This document shows positions 33,246 to 43,100 of a stretch of 64,000 nt of DNA, one piece after another. The DNA is from an uncultured Bacteroidaceae bacterium. GTDB lineage: Bacteria; Bacteroidota; Bacteroidia; Bacteroidales; Bacteroidaceae. Position numbers and translations under genes: made by a program. The stretch is taken from the NCBI GenBank assembly GCA_944320965.1, contig CALUJO010000001.1, positions 75,458-139,457 of the forward strand, written 5' to 3'. How positions within the stretch are numbered: position 1 is the first letter of the stretch; each line of letters starts with the position of its first letter. Under the pieces are notes generated by a model. The model did no database searches and was not told the DNA's origin. It saw only the letters and a list, made by a program, of their open reading frames with translations.

Positions 33246-34595
33246 ATGAAATTTGATCTTGCAATTATTGGTGGGGGGCCTGCGGGTTATACTGCAGCTG
33301 AAAAAGCCGGAAAAGCCGGTTTGAGTGTGATACTTTTTGAGAAAAACAGTCTTGGCGGTGTATGCCTTAACGAGGGATGTATTCCTACCAAAACGTTGCT
33401 TTATTCGGCAAAAACATACGATAATGCGTTGCATGCTTCCAAGTATGCGGTTTCGGCATCAGATGTTACGTTTGATTTGTCAAAGATTATTGCCCGTAAG
33501 AACAAGGTTGTCAGAAAACTTGTGCTTGGCATAAAGGCGAAGCTTACAGGGGCAAATGTTACCATAAAGCAGGGTGAAGCGTTTATTGAAGATGCAACAC
33601 ACGTACGCTGCGGTGATGAAGTGTTTGAATGCAGCAATATGATTGTGTGCACAGGCTCGGAAACATTCATTCCTCCTGTAAAAGGACTTGAAACAGTAGA
33701 GTATTGGACGCATCGTGATGCGCTGGACTGTAAGGAAAAGCCAGAGTCACTTGTCATTGTGGGCGGTGGCGTTATCGGTATGGAATTTGCGGCTTTCTAT
33801 AATTCTCTTGGAGTTAAGGTAACTGTATTTGAAATGATGGACGAAATTCTTGGAGCAATGGACAAGGAACTTTCTGCCATGCTTCGTGCCGAATATGCAA
33901 AACGTGGAATTACCTTTATGCTTTCAACAAAAGTGACTGAAGTTGCATCTGCAAGCGAGGGTAGTGTGGTCGTTTCATACGAACAGGGTGAAACCTCAGG
34001 ACAGGTTGAGGCTGAGAAACTTATGATGAGTGTCGGTCGTCGTCCTGTTACAGTTGGCTTCGGACTTGAGAATCTTAATCTTGAAATGACCGAAAGGCGT
34101 TGCATAAAGGTTAACGATAAAATGCAGAGTTCTGTAGCAAATGTTTATGTGTGCGGTGACCTTAACGGAGTTTCACTGCTTGCACATACTGCTGTGAGAG
34201 AGGCAGAAGTTGCCGTAAATACCATTACAGGCAAGGAAGACAGGATGAGCTACCGTGCAATACCTGGTGTGGTTTATACTAATCCCGAGATAGCTGGCGT
34301 AGGTATGAGCGAAGAACAGTTGAAGGCTTCAGGTGTGGAATATGATACAAAGAAACTTCCTATGGCATTTTCCGGAAGGTTTGTTGCTGAGAACGAAGGA
34401 GTGAATGGCGTCTGCAAACTGCTTGTTGGCAAGGACGGCAAACTTCTTGGTGCGCATGTATTGGGCAATCCGGCTTCGGAAATAATAACTCTTGCCGGAA
34501 TGGCAATCGAACTTGGCATAACAACAGAAGAGTGGGAGAGAGTAGTGTTCCCTCATCCTACTGTCTGTGAGATATTTAAGGAAGCAATATCCTGA
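33246..34595 (+). CDS. lpdA: Dihydrolipoyl dehydrogenase
   Basis: A 449-residue flavin disulfide reductase (E3) that reoxidises dihydrolipoamide with NAD. Motifs: FAD-binding LAIIGGGPAGYTAAEKAG, redox pair Cys40/Cys45 in GGVCLNEGCIPTK, NAD-binding VIVGGGVIGMEFAAFY, FAD-contact VYVCGDLNG, and the His437-Glu442 pair in HPTVCE near the C-terminus. No 2-oxo acid dehydrogenase or glycine cleavage gene is adjacent, so its complex is not revealed by context. The downstream 274 bases hold the 21-bp tandem repeats and the typA promoter. Confidence 0.92.
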   Translation: MKFDLAIIGGGPAGYTAAEKAGKAGLSVILFEKNSLGGVCLNEGCIPTKTLLYSAKTYDNALHASKYAVSASDVTFDLSKIIARKNKVVRKLVLGIKAKLTGANVTIKQGEAFIEDATHVRCGDEVFECSNMIVCTGSETFIPPVKGLETVEYWTHRDALDCKEKPESLVIVGGGVIGMEFAAFYNSLGVKVTVFEMMDEILGAMDKELSAMLRAEYAKRGITFMLSTKVTEVASASEGSVVVSYEQGETSGQVEAEKLMMSVGRRPVTVGFGLENLNLEMTERRCIKVNDKMQSSVANVYVCGDLNGVSLLAHTAVREAEVAVNTITGKEDRMSYRAIPGVVYTNPEIAGVGMSEEQLKASGVEYDTKKLPMAFSGRFVAENEGVNGVCKLLVGKDGKLLGAHVLGNPASEIITLAGMAIELGITTEEWERVVFPHPTVCEIFKEAIS

Positions 34596-34632
34596 TATTG
34601 ATTTATAAAGTCATAAACAGTTAAGTCTGAAC

Positions 34633-34716
34633 GGAGCCTTTGGTTTTATAACCGGAGCCTCCGTTTTTATAACCGTAGCTTTCATTCCTGAAACCGTAAA
34701 CTTCGGTTACAGAAAA
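34633..34716. repeat. Degenerate 21-bp tandem repeat, four units
   Basis: Units at 34633-34653, 34654-34674, 34675-34695 and 34696-34716 are each exactly 21 bases. Units 1 and 2 start GGAGCC and end TTTTATAACC, differing at few positions; unit 3 keeps GTAGC...GAAACC; unit 4 is the most diverged (GTAAACTTCGGTTACAG). Intergenic between lpdA and typA. A 21-base period corresponds to two helical turns and to seven codons. Confidence 0.75.
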
Positions 34717-34840
34717 CAATTGGCAGGTTTGCAACATTGCTTGCCCTATTCACGATAAAATCCAATAATAAAAAACTTAAAATATCAGCATATTCTTTAA
34801 TATGTTTGCGTTATTACAATATTTTATCATGGATTTTTCG

Positions 34841-34848
34841 TATTTTTG
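34841..34848 (+). promoter_or_regulatory. Promoter -7 element (TATTTTTG) of typA
   Basis: A perfect TAnnTTTG match 21 bases before the ATG at 34870. A TTG start at 34846 would overlap this element, which argues for the ATG. Confidence 0.55.
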
Positions 34849-34869
34849 CAGCGGTTTAAACATATTAGT

Positions 34870-36672
34870 ATGCAAGATATCAGAAATATTGCGATTATTG
34901 CCCATGTTGACCATGGCAAGACAACATTGGTTGATAAGATGATGCTTGCCGGAAATCTGTTCCGTGAGGATAAGCAGAATGGGCAACTTGTTTTGGATAA
35001 CAACGACCTCGAAAGAGAGAGAGGTATAACAATTCTTTCAAAAAATGTTTCTATTAACTACAAAGGAACAAAAATAAACATCATAGATACTCCGGGGCAC
35101 GCCGATTTTGGAGGCGAGGTAGAAAGGGTTCTGAATATGGCCGACGGATGTATCCTTCTTGTCGATGCTTTTGAAGGTCCTATGCCTCAGACACGTTTTG
35201 TGCTGCAGAAAGCACTTCAGATAGGGCTTAAACCTATTGTTGTGGTGAACAAGGTGGACAAACCCAATTGCCGTCCTGAAGAAGTTTATGAAATGGTTTT
35301 CGACCTTATGTTCTCTCTGAATGCTACAGAAGACCAGCTTGACTTCCCTGTACTATACGGCTCGGCAAAGAACAACTGGATGAGTACCGACTGGAAGCAC
35401 GAAACAACTGATATCACAGCTCTTTTGGATGCCATAGTAAAATATATACCTGCTCCGCAGCAGCTTGAAGGTACTCCACAGATGCTTATCACATCACTTG
35501 ACTATTCTTCATATACCGGACGTATTGCCGTAGGACGTGTTCACCGCGGTACTATAAGGGAAGGAATGAACATAACCCTTGCCAAACGTGACGGTTCAAT
35601 GGTCAAGAGCAAAATAAAGGAACTGCAGGTTTTTGAAGGACTTGGACGCGCAAAAGCAGAAGAAGTTTCTTCAGGTGACATTTGCGCTATTACAGGTATT
35701 GAAGGATTTGAAATCGGTGATACCGTATGTGATTTTGAAAATCCAGAACCGCTTCCTACAATCGCAATAGACGAGCCTACAATGAGTATGCTGTTCACTA
35801 TAAACGATTCTCCTTTCTTCGGACGTGAAGGCAAGTTTGTTACATCACGACACATACACGACCGTCTGATGAAAGAGCTTGACAAGAACCTTGCATTGAG
35901 AGTTGTAAAGAGTGAAGAGGATGGCAAGTGGATTGTTTCAGGCCGTGGTGTGCTTCACCTTTCAGTGCTTATCGAAACAATGCGCCGCGAAGGTTATGAA
36001 CTTCAGGTTGGACAACCTCAGGTTATCTTCAAGGAAATTGACGGACAGAAATGCGAGCCTATTGAAGAACTTACTATAAATGTTCCTGAAGAGTATTCAA
36101 GCAAGATGATTGATATGGTTACACGCCGTAAGGGTGAGCTTGTTTCAATGGAAAATCAGGGTGACCGTGTTAATCTGGAATTCAATATCCCTTCAAGAGG
36201 TATTATCGGTTTGCGTACGAATGTTCTGACTGCTTCGGCTGGTGAGGCTATTATGGCTCACGTATTCAAGGAATATATGCCTTATAAGGGTGAAATTGAC
36301 CGTCGCCAGAACGGCTCAATGATTGCTATGGAAGGCGGAACTGCCTTTGCCTACGCAATTGACAAGCTTCAGGATCGCGGAAAGTTCTTTATCTTCCCTC
36401 AGGACGAAGTTTATGCAGGTCAGGTAGTGGGAGAGCATGTGCATGAAAATGATCTTGTGGTGAATGTAACAAAATCAAAGAAACTGACAAACATGCGTGC
36501 TTCAGGTTCGGATGACAAGGCAAGAATCATTCCTCCGGTAGTGTTCTCGCTTGAGGAGGCTCTTGAATACATAAAGGAAGATGAGTATGTTGAAGTTACT
36601 CCAAAGAGCATGCGTATGCGTAAGGTTATTCTTGACGAACTGGAAAGAAAGAGAGCAAACAAAAACTCTTGA
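34870..36672 (+). CDS. typA: Ribosome-binding GTPase TypA/BipA
   Basis: A 600-residue translational GTPase of the EF-G class that binds 70S ribosomes and helps 50S assembly and stress or low-temperature growth. G1 is AHVDHGKTT (11-19), the RGITI switch follows, G3 is [12 protein letters not shown], and G4 is NKVD. The C-terminal TypA-specific domain is complete (RIIGLRTN-type stretch [23 protein letters not shown], then [17 protein letters not shown]). The ATG at 34870 gives the conserved [18 protein letters not shown]. Monocistronic, with a strong terminator 22 bases after the stop. Confidence 0.97.
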   Translation: MQDIRNIAIIAHVDHGKTTLVDKMMLAGNLFREDKQNGQLVLDNNDLERERGITILSKNVSINYKGTKINIIDTPGHADFGGEVERVLNMADGCILLVDAFEGPMPQTRFVLQKALQIGLKPIVVVNKVDKPNCRPEEVYEMVFDLMFSLNATEDQLDFPVLYGSAKNNWMSTDWKHETTDITALLDAIVKYIPAPQQLEGTPQMLITSLDYSSYTGRIAVGRVHRGTIREGMNITLAKRDGSMVKSKIKELQVFEGLGRAKAEEVSSGDICAITGIEGFEIGDTVCDFENPEPLPTIAIDEPTMSMLFTINDSPFFGREGKFVTSRHIHDRLMKELDKNLALRVVKSEEDGKWIVSGRGVLHLSVLIETMRREGYELQVGQPQVIFKEIDGQKCEPIEELTINVPEEYSSKMIDMVTRRKGELVSMENQGDRVNLEFNIPSRGIIGLRTNVLTASAGEAIMAHVFKEYMPYKGEIDRRQNGSMIAMEGGTAFAYAIDKLQDRGKFFIFPQDEVYAGQVVGEHVHENDLVVNVTKSKKLTNMRASGSDDKARIIPPVVFSLEEALEYIKEDEYVEVTPKSMRMRKVILDELERKRANKNS

Positions 36673-36694
36673 TTTCTAAATATATAATAATATG

Positions 36695-36735
36695 GCGGAG
36701 ATGTACGGAAATAATGTACATCTCCGCTTTTTTTG
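36695..36735 (+). terminator. Terminator of typA
   Basis: A perfect 12-bp stem (36695-36706 with 36716-36727, GCGGAGATGTAC paired with its complement), 9-base loop and a run of seven or more Ts. Confidence 0.95.
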
Positions 36736-36865
36736 TTTCAGTATTGATATTTATTGTTGACAGTTTTTGTACAGAACAATTCCTGTTCAGCATTTTATTT
36801 ATGTTATTGTTTTGTTGTTGATAAAATAAAATATACGATTCTGTTTTTGTAATTTTTATTTCGTA

Positions 36866-36873
36866 TAAATTTG
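36866..36873 (+). promoter_or_regulatory. Promoter -7 element (TAAATTTG) of the DUF2851 gene
   Basis: A perfect TAnnTTTG match 40 bases before the ATG. The rest of the gap 36736-36913 is AT-rich with nothing else recognisable. Confidence 0.45.
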
Positions 36874-36913
36874 TTTATGTCAAATACCGGAAAACATAAC
36901 ATACTTCTGCATT

Positions 36914-38188
36914 ATGGAATATCTCATACATTACATATGGAAACACCGTATTTATCCCCAGCATGATTTGAAAACAGTTGACGGACTGAGTGTTCAGGTG
37001 ATTGACCCGGGTATAAGGAATACGAATGCCGGTCCCGACTTTTTCAATGCAAAGATAAGGATTGACGATACCATGTGGGTTGGTAATGTTGAGATTCATG
37101 AAAAGGCTTCGGACTGGTACAGGCATGGACATGATGCCGACAAGGCTTATGATAATGTGATTCTGCATATATGTTCGGTTGCCGACACTGAGGTGAAACG
37201 CTCAAACGGGGAGTGTGTTCCGCAAATGGTCATGACTGTTCCTGATTATATAAGGAACAATTATAATGTTCTAAAGGCTGGTGAAATCAACCCTGCCTGT
37301 TATTCCATCCTGTCTGAACTGACGTCTTTGACAAAGCATTCTTGGCTTTCGGCACTTCAGGTGGAGAGGTTGCGTGACAAGACTGAGGCTTTGTCGGCAA
37401 GGCTTAAACGTTTTGATAATAATTGGGAGGATGTCTTTTTCATTTCCCTTGCTAGAAACTTCGGATTCGGCGTAAACGGTGATGCTTTTGAAAGATGGGC
37501 TTCGGCATTGCCTTATCGTGCCCTTGACAAACATAGGGACAATATCCTTCAAATTGAAAGTATAATGTTCGGTATGGCAGGCTTTCTTGAAGGCGAGCCT
37601 TTTGATGATTATCACAGGACACTCATGAACGAATACTCTTATCTGAAACATAAATTCATGCTTCAAAGGCCAGAATCGCTGGGATGGAAGCTGTTAAGGA
37701 TGCGTCCCGGCAGTTTCCCTCAGATAAGGATTGCACAGCTGGCTTTTCTCTATCACAATAAAGAAGGACTTTTTTCAAAGGTAATGGAGTGTGAAACGGT
37801 ATCGGCATTATATGATATATTCAATATTTCGACATCCGAATACTGGACTTCGCATTATACGTTTAACCGTGAATCTCCGTCAACTAACAGAAAAATGACA
37901 CAGAAATCAATAGATTTGCTGATTATAAACACTGTAGTACCTTTTCTTTATGCCTATGGAGTATTTAAAGGCAACGAAAAAATGTGTGACAGGGCTTTTG
38001 AATTTCTTGAAAAGATCAGTCCCGAGAACAATTACATAATACGGAACTGGGAGAAAGTTGATGTTGTGCCCGAAAATGCTGCCGATTCACAGGCACTTAT
38101 CCAGCTTACACGCGAGTATTGTGAGAAACGTAAATGTTTCTTCTGTCGTTTCGGTTATGAATTCATGAAGAGAAAAGTTGTTGAATAA
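36914..38188 (+). CDS. DUF2851 family protein
   Basis: A 424-residue protein of the DUF2851 family, widespread in Bacteroidetes and of unknown function. The characteristic N-terminus is present: EYLIHYIWKHRIYP, then DPGIRNTNAGPDFFNAKI, WVGNVEIH and DWYRHGHDADKAYDNVILH. These His/Asp-rich stretches look like a nuclease-type or metal-binding core, but that is a guess. The C-terminal half is helical, and the extreme C-terminus has a Cys pair (KRKCFFCRFGYEF). No signal peptide. It ends tail-to-tail 2 bases from the dihydrouridine synthase gene. Confidence 0.85.
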   Translation: MEYLIHYIWKHRIYPQHDLKTVDGLSVQVIDPGIRNTNAGPDFFNAKIRIDDTMWVGNVEIHEKASDWYRHGHDADKAYDNVILHICSVADTEVKRSNGECVPQMVMTVPDYIRNNYNVLKAGEINPACYSILSELTSLTKHSWLSALQVERLRDKTEALSARLKRFDNNWEDVFFISLARNFGFGVNGDAFERWASALPYRALDKHRDNILQIESIMFGMAGFLEGEPFDDYHRTLMNEYSYLKHKFMLQRPESLGWKLLRMRPGSFPQIRIAQLAFLYHNKEGLFSKVMECETVSALYDIFNISTSEYWTSHYTFNRESPSTNRKMTQKSIDLLIINTVVPFLYAYGVFKGNEKMCDRAFEFLEKISPENNYIIRNWEKVDVVPENAADSQALIQLTREYCEKRKCFFCRFGYEFMKRKVVE

Positions 38189-38190
38189 GC

Positions 38191-39120
38191 TTATTTCAAT
38201 GCCTCTTCAACAGCTCTCAGATAGTTACTTATTTTGGTGCATTTCACTATTTTTTTCCTATGTTTCTTCTCCATTTCCGGATAAAGGTATTCCCATATCG
38301 GCTGGAGATGTGACAGTATCTGGCTGTCTCCTTGAAGAATTGAGCTGTATTGGTTGAAAAGCAATGAGTGGAATTCTTGCAGGAGTCTGACTTTTCTGCC
38401 TGTTTCCATTTGTTTTCCTTCGTTGTATTCCATGGCAAGTGCCGGGTTTTCAAGCAGACCACGGCCAATCATTACTCCTTTTGTGTTGGGAGTTATGTCT
38501 TCAATAGATTTTATATCATCAATAGTTTTGATATCTCCATTATATATCATAGGTTTTGAGCACCTGTCTGCAAAGTCTTTATATACAGTTCTGTCTGCAA
38601 GGCCTTTGTATTGCTGTATTCCTGTTCTTGGGTGCATTGTGACATAGTCAATTCTGCTTTCGTTTATAATATCGGCCAGTTGCATACATTCACTGCTTTC
38701 ATTCATTCCGCTTCTTATCTTTAGTGAGAATGATATTTCTTCAAAATTGTCCAATATGTCAAGTATTGCTTTTACCTTGTCTGGATATGTCAATATTCCT
38801 GCTCCTTTGCATTTTTTTGTTATAAGTGGAAATGGGCATCCCATATTTATATCAATATTTCTGTATCCTTTTGATATCAGCATATCAATTAGGGTCTTTG
38901 CTTCATCGGGAGTTCCGGCAATTATCTGTGGGGTGAAAGAGATGTCTGTATTGTTTGTAGGTCCTATGTCTTTTATATCCTTGTTCTTGAATGTATTATT
39001 CTCCAGTCTTACAAATGGAGAGTAATATTTGCTGATATTGTTGAATACAATATTATGCGTGTTTCGGTATATATAAGTCGTAAATCCTTGTAAAGGTGCA
39101 AAATGTATGTTCATATTCAT
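38191..39120 (-). CDS. tRNA-dihydrouridine synthase family
   Basis: A 309-residue FMN enzyme that reduces uridines in the tRNA D-loop or neighbouring positions. TIM-barrel landmarks: HFAPLQGFTTYIYR at the start, DINMGCPFPLITKKCKGAGIL containing the catalytic-loop Cys, FSLKIRSGM, TMHPRTG, IYNGDIKTIDD and GVMIGRGLLENP. It is shorter and more diverged than E. coli DusA/DusB. The ATG at 39120 was chosen because the longer frame (TTG at 39168) runs through the -7 element. Which uridine is modified cannot be told. Confidence 0.88.
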   Translation of the reverse strand: MNMNIHFAPLQGFTTYIYRNTHNIVFNNISKYYSPFVRLENNTFKNKDIKDIGPTNNTDISFTPQIIAGTPDEAKTLIDMLISKGYRNIDINMGCPFPLITKKCKGAGILTYPDKVKAILDILDNFEEISFSLKIRSGMNESSECMQLADIINESRIDYVTMHPRTGIQQYKGLADRTVYKDFADRCSKPMIYNGDIKTIDDIKSIEDITPNTKGVMIGRGLLENPALAMEYNEGKQMETGRKVRLLQEFHSLLFNQYSSILQGDSQILSHLQPIWEYLYPEMEKKHRKKIVKCTKISNYLRAVEEALK

Positions 39121-39138
39121 GGGATAGTATCTTTTTTG

Positions 39139-39146
39139 CAAAAGTA
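39139..39146 (-). promoter_or_regulatory. Promoter -7 element (TACTTTTG) of the dus gene
   Basis: A perfect TAnnTTTG on the minus strand, 18 bases before the ATG at 39120, supporting that start. Confidence 0.55.
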
Positions 39147-39194
39147 TATATAAAATATTTTTATTCAAAACATGTGATTTAGGATAATATTTTC

Positions 39195-39202
39195 TATTTT
39201 TG
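39195..39202 (+). promoter_or_regulatory. Promoter -7 element (TATTTTTG) of the CBM9-like gene
   Basis: A perfect TAnnTTTG on the plus strand. With the dus promoter it forms a compact divergent promoter pair. The resulting leader of the CBM9-like gene would be about 75 bases. Confidence 0.45.
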
Positions 39203-39285
39203 CGGTCTGCTTGTTAAGGTAGATGCCTTTATAAAGTTTCATAAATATTTATTTGTAAATTTATAATGTTATATAAAAGCAATAA

Positions 39286-39951
39286 ATGTTAAAAATCACC
39301 ATGAAGCTCTTGGATGTTAAAAAAGTAAATGTCGGTACACAAGTAAGACCTGAACAAATACCTGAAATTCTTGATAATGCAGGTGTAAGTTTTAATTCTA
39401 TTTCGGAGGTTAACTGGAACGAATTTCCTTATAAGCCTGAAGTTTCATTCAGAATAGCCTATACAGATGATGCTTTTTTAATTCAGTATCTTGTAGATGA
39501 AGAGACAACGCGTGCTAAATATGGGGCTGACAGAGGCTCGGTATGGACTGATTCATGTGTAGAATTCTTCTCATCTCCTGCCGATGACGGATATTATTAT
39601 AATCTGGAAACAAATTGTATCGGTACAGTATTACTGTGTTGTGGCAAAAACAGGGAGGGACGTGAATATGCTCCTACAGAGGTTACAGACTCTATTTTGA
39701 GATATTCTACGCTCGGTAATAAGCCTTTTGATGAAACTGTAAAGGGGCAATGGTCATTGTCACTTTTTGTTCCATTTAAAATATATTTCAAGCATAATAT
39801 AAATAATATGGTCGGAAGAAATCTTAAGGCTAATTTCTATAAATGTGGTGATGAATTGAAGACTCCTCACTTCCTGTCCTGGAATCCTATTGAAATTGAA
39901 AAACCTGATTTTCACAGACCGGACTATTTCGGGGAGTTGAAGTTTGTGTAA
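39286..39951 (+). CDS. CBM9-like carbohydrate-binding protein
   Basis: A 221-residue beta-sandwich protein of the CBM9/DOMON-like kind seen in Bacteroidetes. Evidence: WNEFPYKPEVSFRIAY, LVDEETTRAKYG, SVWTDSCVEFFSSP (the Trp and acidic residues of the binding face), a YYNLETNCIGT strand and FKANFYKC-like (LKANFYKCGDEL) with HFLSWNPI. There is no signal peptide or lipobox, which is unusual for a carbohydrate-binding module; the ATG at 39301 is an alternative start and gives none either. It is a single gene with its own promoter and terminator. Confidence 0.68.
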   Translation: MLKITMKLLDVKKVNVGTQVRPEQIPEILDNAGVSFNSISEVNWNEFPYKPEVSFRIAYTDDAFLIQYLVDEETTRAKYGADRGSVWTDSCVEFFSSPADDGYYYNLETNCIGTVLLCCGKNREGREYAPTEVTDSILRYSTLGNKPFDETVKGQWSLSLFVPFKIYFKHNINNMVGRNLKANFYKCGDELKTPHFLSWNPIEIEKPDFHRPDYFGELKFV

Positions 39952-39970
39952 ATTGTAATTTAGATATATT

Positions 39971-40017
39971 AAAAAGTCGTTTTTTTGTGTTATTAAACAA
40001 AAAAACGGCTTTTTTTG
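39971..40017 (+). terminator. Terminator of the CBM9-like gene
   Basis: A 17-bp stem (39971-39987 with 39998-40014) including one G-U pair, with A and T runs at the base. Strong and possibly bidirectional. Confidence 0.9.
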
Positions 40018-40071
40018 TGATAAGATATTCTTTTTCAAAGAAATAAATCAGCATGTTATGTTTTGTTTGAA

Positions 40072-40079
40072 TATCTTTG
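40072..40079 (+). promoter_or_regulatory. Promoter -7 element (TATCTTTG) of the C10 protease gene
   Basis: A perfect TAnnTTTG, 25 bases before the ATG at 40105. Confidence 0.5.
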
Positions 40080-40104
40080 TTAAAAACAATAAAAATATTT
40101 AGCT

Positions 40105-43100
40105 ATGAAGAAATTATCTTTGATATTATTATTAACTGTTTCCTTTATTGCTGTTTATGCTCAGAAGCGAAGTGAAGCTGATGCATTGTCTATAGCAAAC
40201 AGGTTTTTGAATGAAAGAAACAGAAATGTTGTAGCAATGAATCCTGTACAACCTGAGAGAGTGTTTGTGCAGTTAGAAACAGGAAGTGTGAAACGCTCCA
40301 AAGCACAGATAGAAGAAGCTCCGGCTTTTTATATCTATAATAAAAAGGATGAGGCTTTTGTTATTGTGTCTGGGGATGAAAGGATGCCCGAAGTACTTGC
40401 TTATTCGGACATTAATGCTTTTGGCGAAGGTGATTTACCTGACAATGTGAAAGCATGGCTTGCATATTATGAGAATGCGTACAATGCATTGGAAAAAGGA
40501 ATATTGACAGAAGAGACATTTTCTGTCTCAAAAGCTGGTATGGCAGAGACGGTATCTCCGCTTTTAGGCAATATAAATTACAATCAGGATGCTCCATATA
40601 ATAATATGTGCCCAGAGTATGAAGGTGAGAAATGTTATACAGGATGCGTTGCAACTGCAATTGCTTCAATAATGAAATACTATGAGTATCCTAAACAAGG
40701 GATTGGCTCACATAGCTATACCACAAAAACATATAATTTGAATTGTTCCTTTGATTTTGGCAATACTACCTTTGACTGGAACAATATGTGTGATACATAT
40801 AATGGTTCAGAAACAAATGTTCAGAAAAATGCTGTTGCAACACTGATGAAGGCATGTGGCGTTGCTATGGATATGGATTATACCACATATGGTTCTGGAG
40901 CATATTCTTTTATGCTTCCAACAAGAATCAGCCAGTATTTTGGATATAATCCTAATATGATTTATCTGGAAAGAGATTATTACAAGTCTTCCGAATGGAT
41001 TTCTTTATTGAAAAATGAATTGAATGAAAACCGTCCGGTTTATTATAGTGGTTCTTCTAATTCAGGAGGTCATGCTTTTGTACTTGACGGTTATGATAAG
41101 GATAACCTTTTCCATGTAAATTGGGGGTGGGGTGGATATTGCAATGGATATTTTGAACTTCTGACTCTTGCCCCGGATGGCGCTGGAATTGGTGGAGGAA
41201 CAGATTTGGACGGTTATAGATTTGGTCAAGGAATGGTCCTTAATTTTCAGCCACAAGAAACAGAACAGGTATCTTATTATTTGTCTGGTTCATATATGAG
41301 ATCTGAAAGGGAAAGTGTTTATAAAGGAGAATCGTTTAAATTGTCTATAGAGAGTTTGTTCAATATGCATAAAGATCAAAGATACGAAATCGGTATTTTA
41401 TTGGAAAATGATTCTCAGACAAGAGTATTATCATCGGTAGAAGTTGATTTGCCCTCTGCAACAGGATGGTATAATTTTGAACAGAATATAGCAATCCCTC
41501 AAGATTGTACTGATGGTATATATAGACTTTATTTTGCAACAAAATCAAATGGTGATACAGAATGGAATAAGGTAAAGATCCTTTCATGGAACGCTGAATA
41601 TATGAATGTTGAAATAAATGGAAATAATTGCAGGATCTATAATGCCAGTGATGTAATGTCAGATATTACTGCAGATATTGTTTCAAATGCAGAACTGACA
41701 GTTGGAGGAAAAGGAGAGTTTACAGTTACAATAAGAAATAACAGTGATAAGGAATTCTATGGAGTATTGTATATGCTTCTTGCCAGTGAAGATAATACAG
41801 AATTAATATCTATTCTTTCAAAAGAAGTATTCCAAGTGGAAGGAGGTAAATATCAGACTGCTAATTTCAATGTTGATTTGAAGATTGCTAATGAGGATGG
41901 AAGTGAAATGGATATTCCTGCTGGTAACTATAAATTGTTAATGGCTTATGAATATGGTCAGTATTTCGGAATATTGGAAAATGGTTGTGATATAACAATT
42001 TTGGGAGAGTCAAAGATTGAGGCGGTAGAATCATCTTTGGAGAGCAATAAGGTTGTTGTTGGTGATGATGTCGTTTTAAATTTAACTGTAAAAGCTGTAG
42101 ATGGTAATTTTGATGGTTATTATGCAGGGTTCTTGTTGAGTGAAGATCAGTCTCAAACTATAGGCAATTCTTCAGTAACTAAAATAAATCTGAATAGGAA
42201 TGAGACAAAAGATATAACTATATCTTATAATACTTCAGGTTTGACACCGGGAAGGTATATATTTGCTTTGGGTGCTTCTAAGGATGAATTACAGGGATAT
42301 TATTTGGTATCAGGATATTATTTTACTGTCCTGGATGAATCTGAAACCGATGTTAAAGTTTCGCTTGTCAGCCTTGAACCTTCTTATGAACGTGGTGAAG
42401 ACGCAACTCTTACAGCACGTTTTGAAACAATAGGCAATGGTACATACAGTAATAATTTGTGGGCAGCAATATGTGGTGTTGGTGAAGAAGGTAATTTGGT
42501 TGTCTTGAATAATACTGAAGAGCAGACTTTAGAGATTAATGCCGGCGAAACGAAAAATATTTCGTTTACTTTGTCTACGTCAGGTTTGGATGCTGGAGAA
42601 TACCATTATGTTGTTGTTTTAGGAAATATAATTTATTTGGATGCTATCATAACTGTAATAGGACCGGAATATGAACTTGATTTTTCTGGATTGAGTATTA
42701 CTGATCTTGGGGTGAAAGCCGGTGAAAACATTGGTTTGTCTGGAACTTTGAAAAATACAGGTAACGGAGATTTTAATGGAACTTGTACTTTATCTATTGC
42801 TGGAGAAACTGTTTTATCTGAAAATACTGTAAATGTTTTTGTCCCTGCAAACGGTGAGTATGATTTAAGTCAGTTGTGTTTAAATACTTCAGATATTCTT
42901 ACTGGAACATATTATTTGGAAATTGTATTCAAGGATGGTGATGAAATATTATTTAGAAGGTATGAATATTTAACTGTCGCTTCAGGTAATGATGTGGATG
43001 TATATGTTTGGAGTGGAAGTCTTGACAAGTATCAGTATAGTGAAGGTGATAAGATTCTGTTTAACGGACAGGCAAAAGCTGTGGGAACAGGAAACTATAA

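Noticed and set aside
34633..34716. Possible CRISPR array
   Set aside because: The 21-bp units are directly adjacent with no spacers, and no cas gene is in the window.
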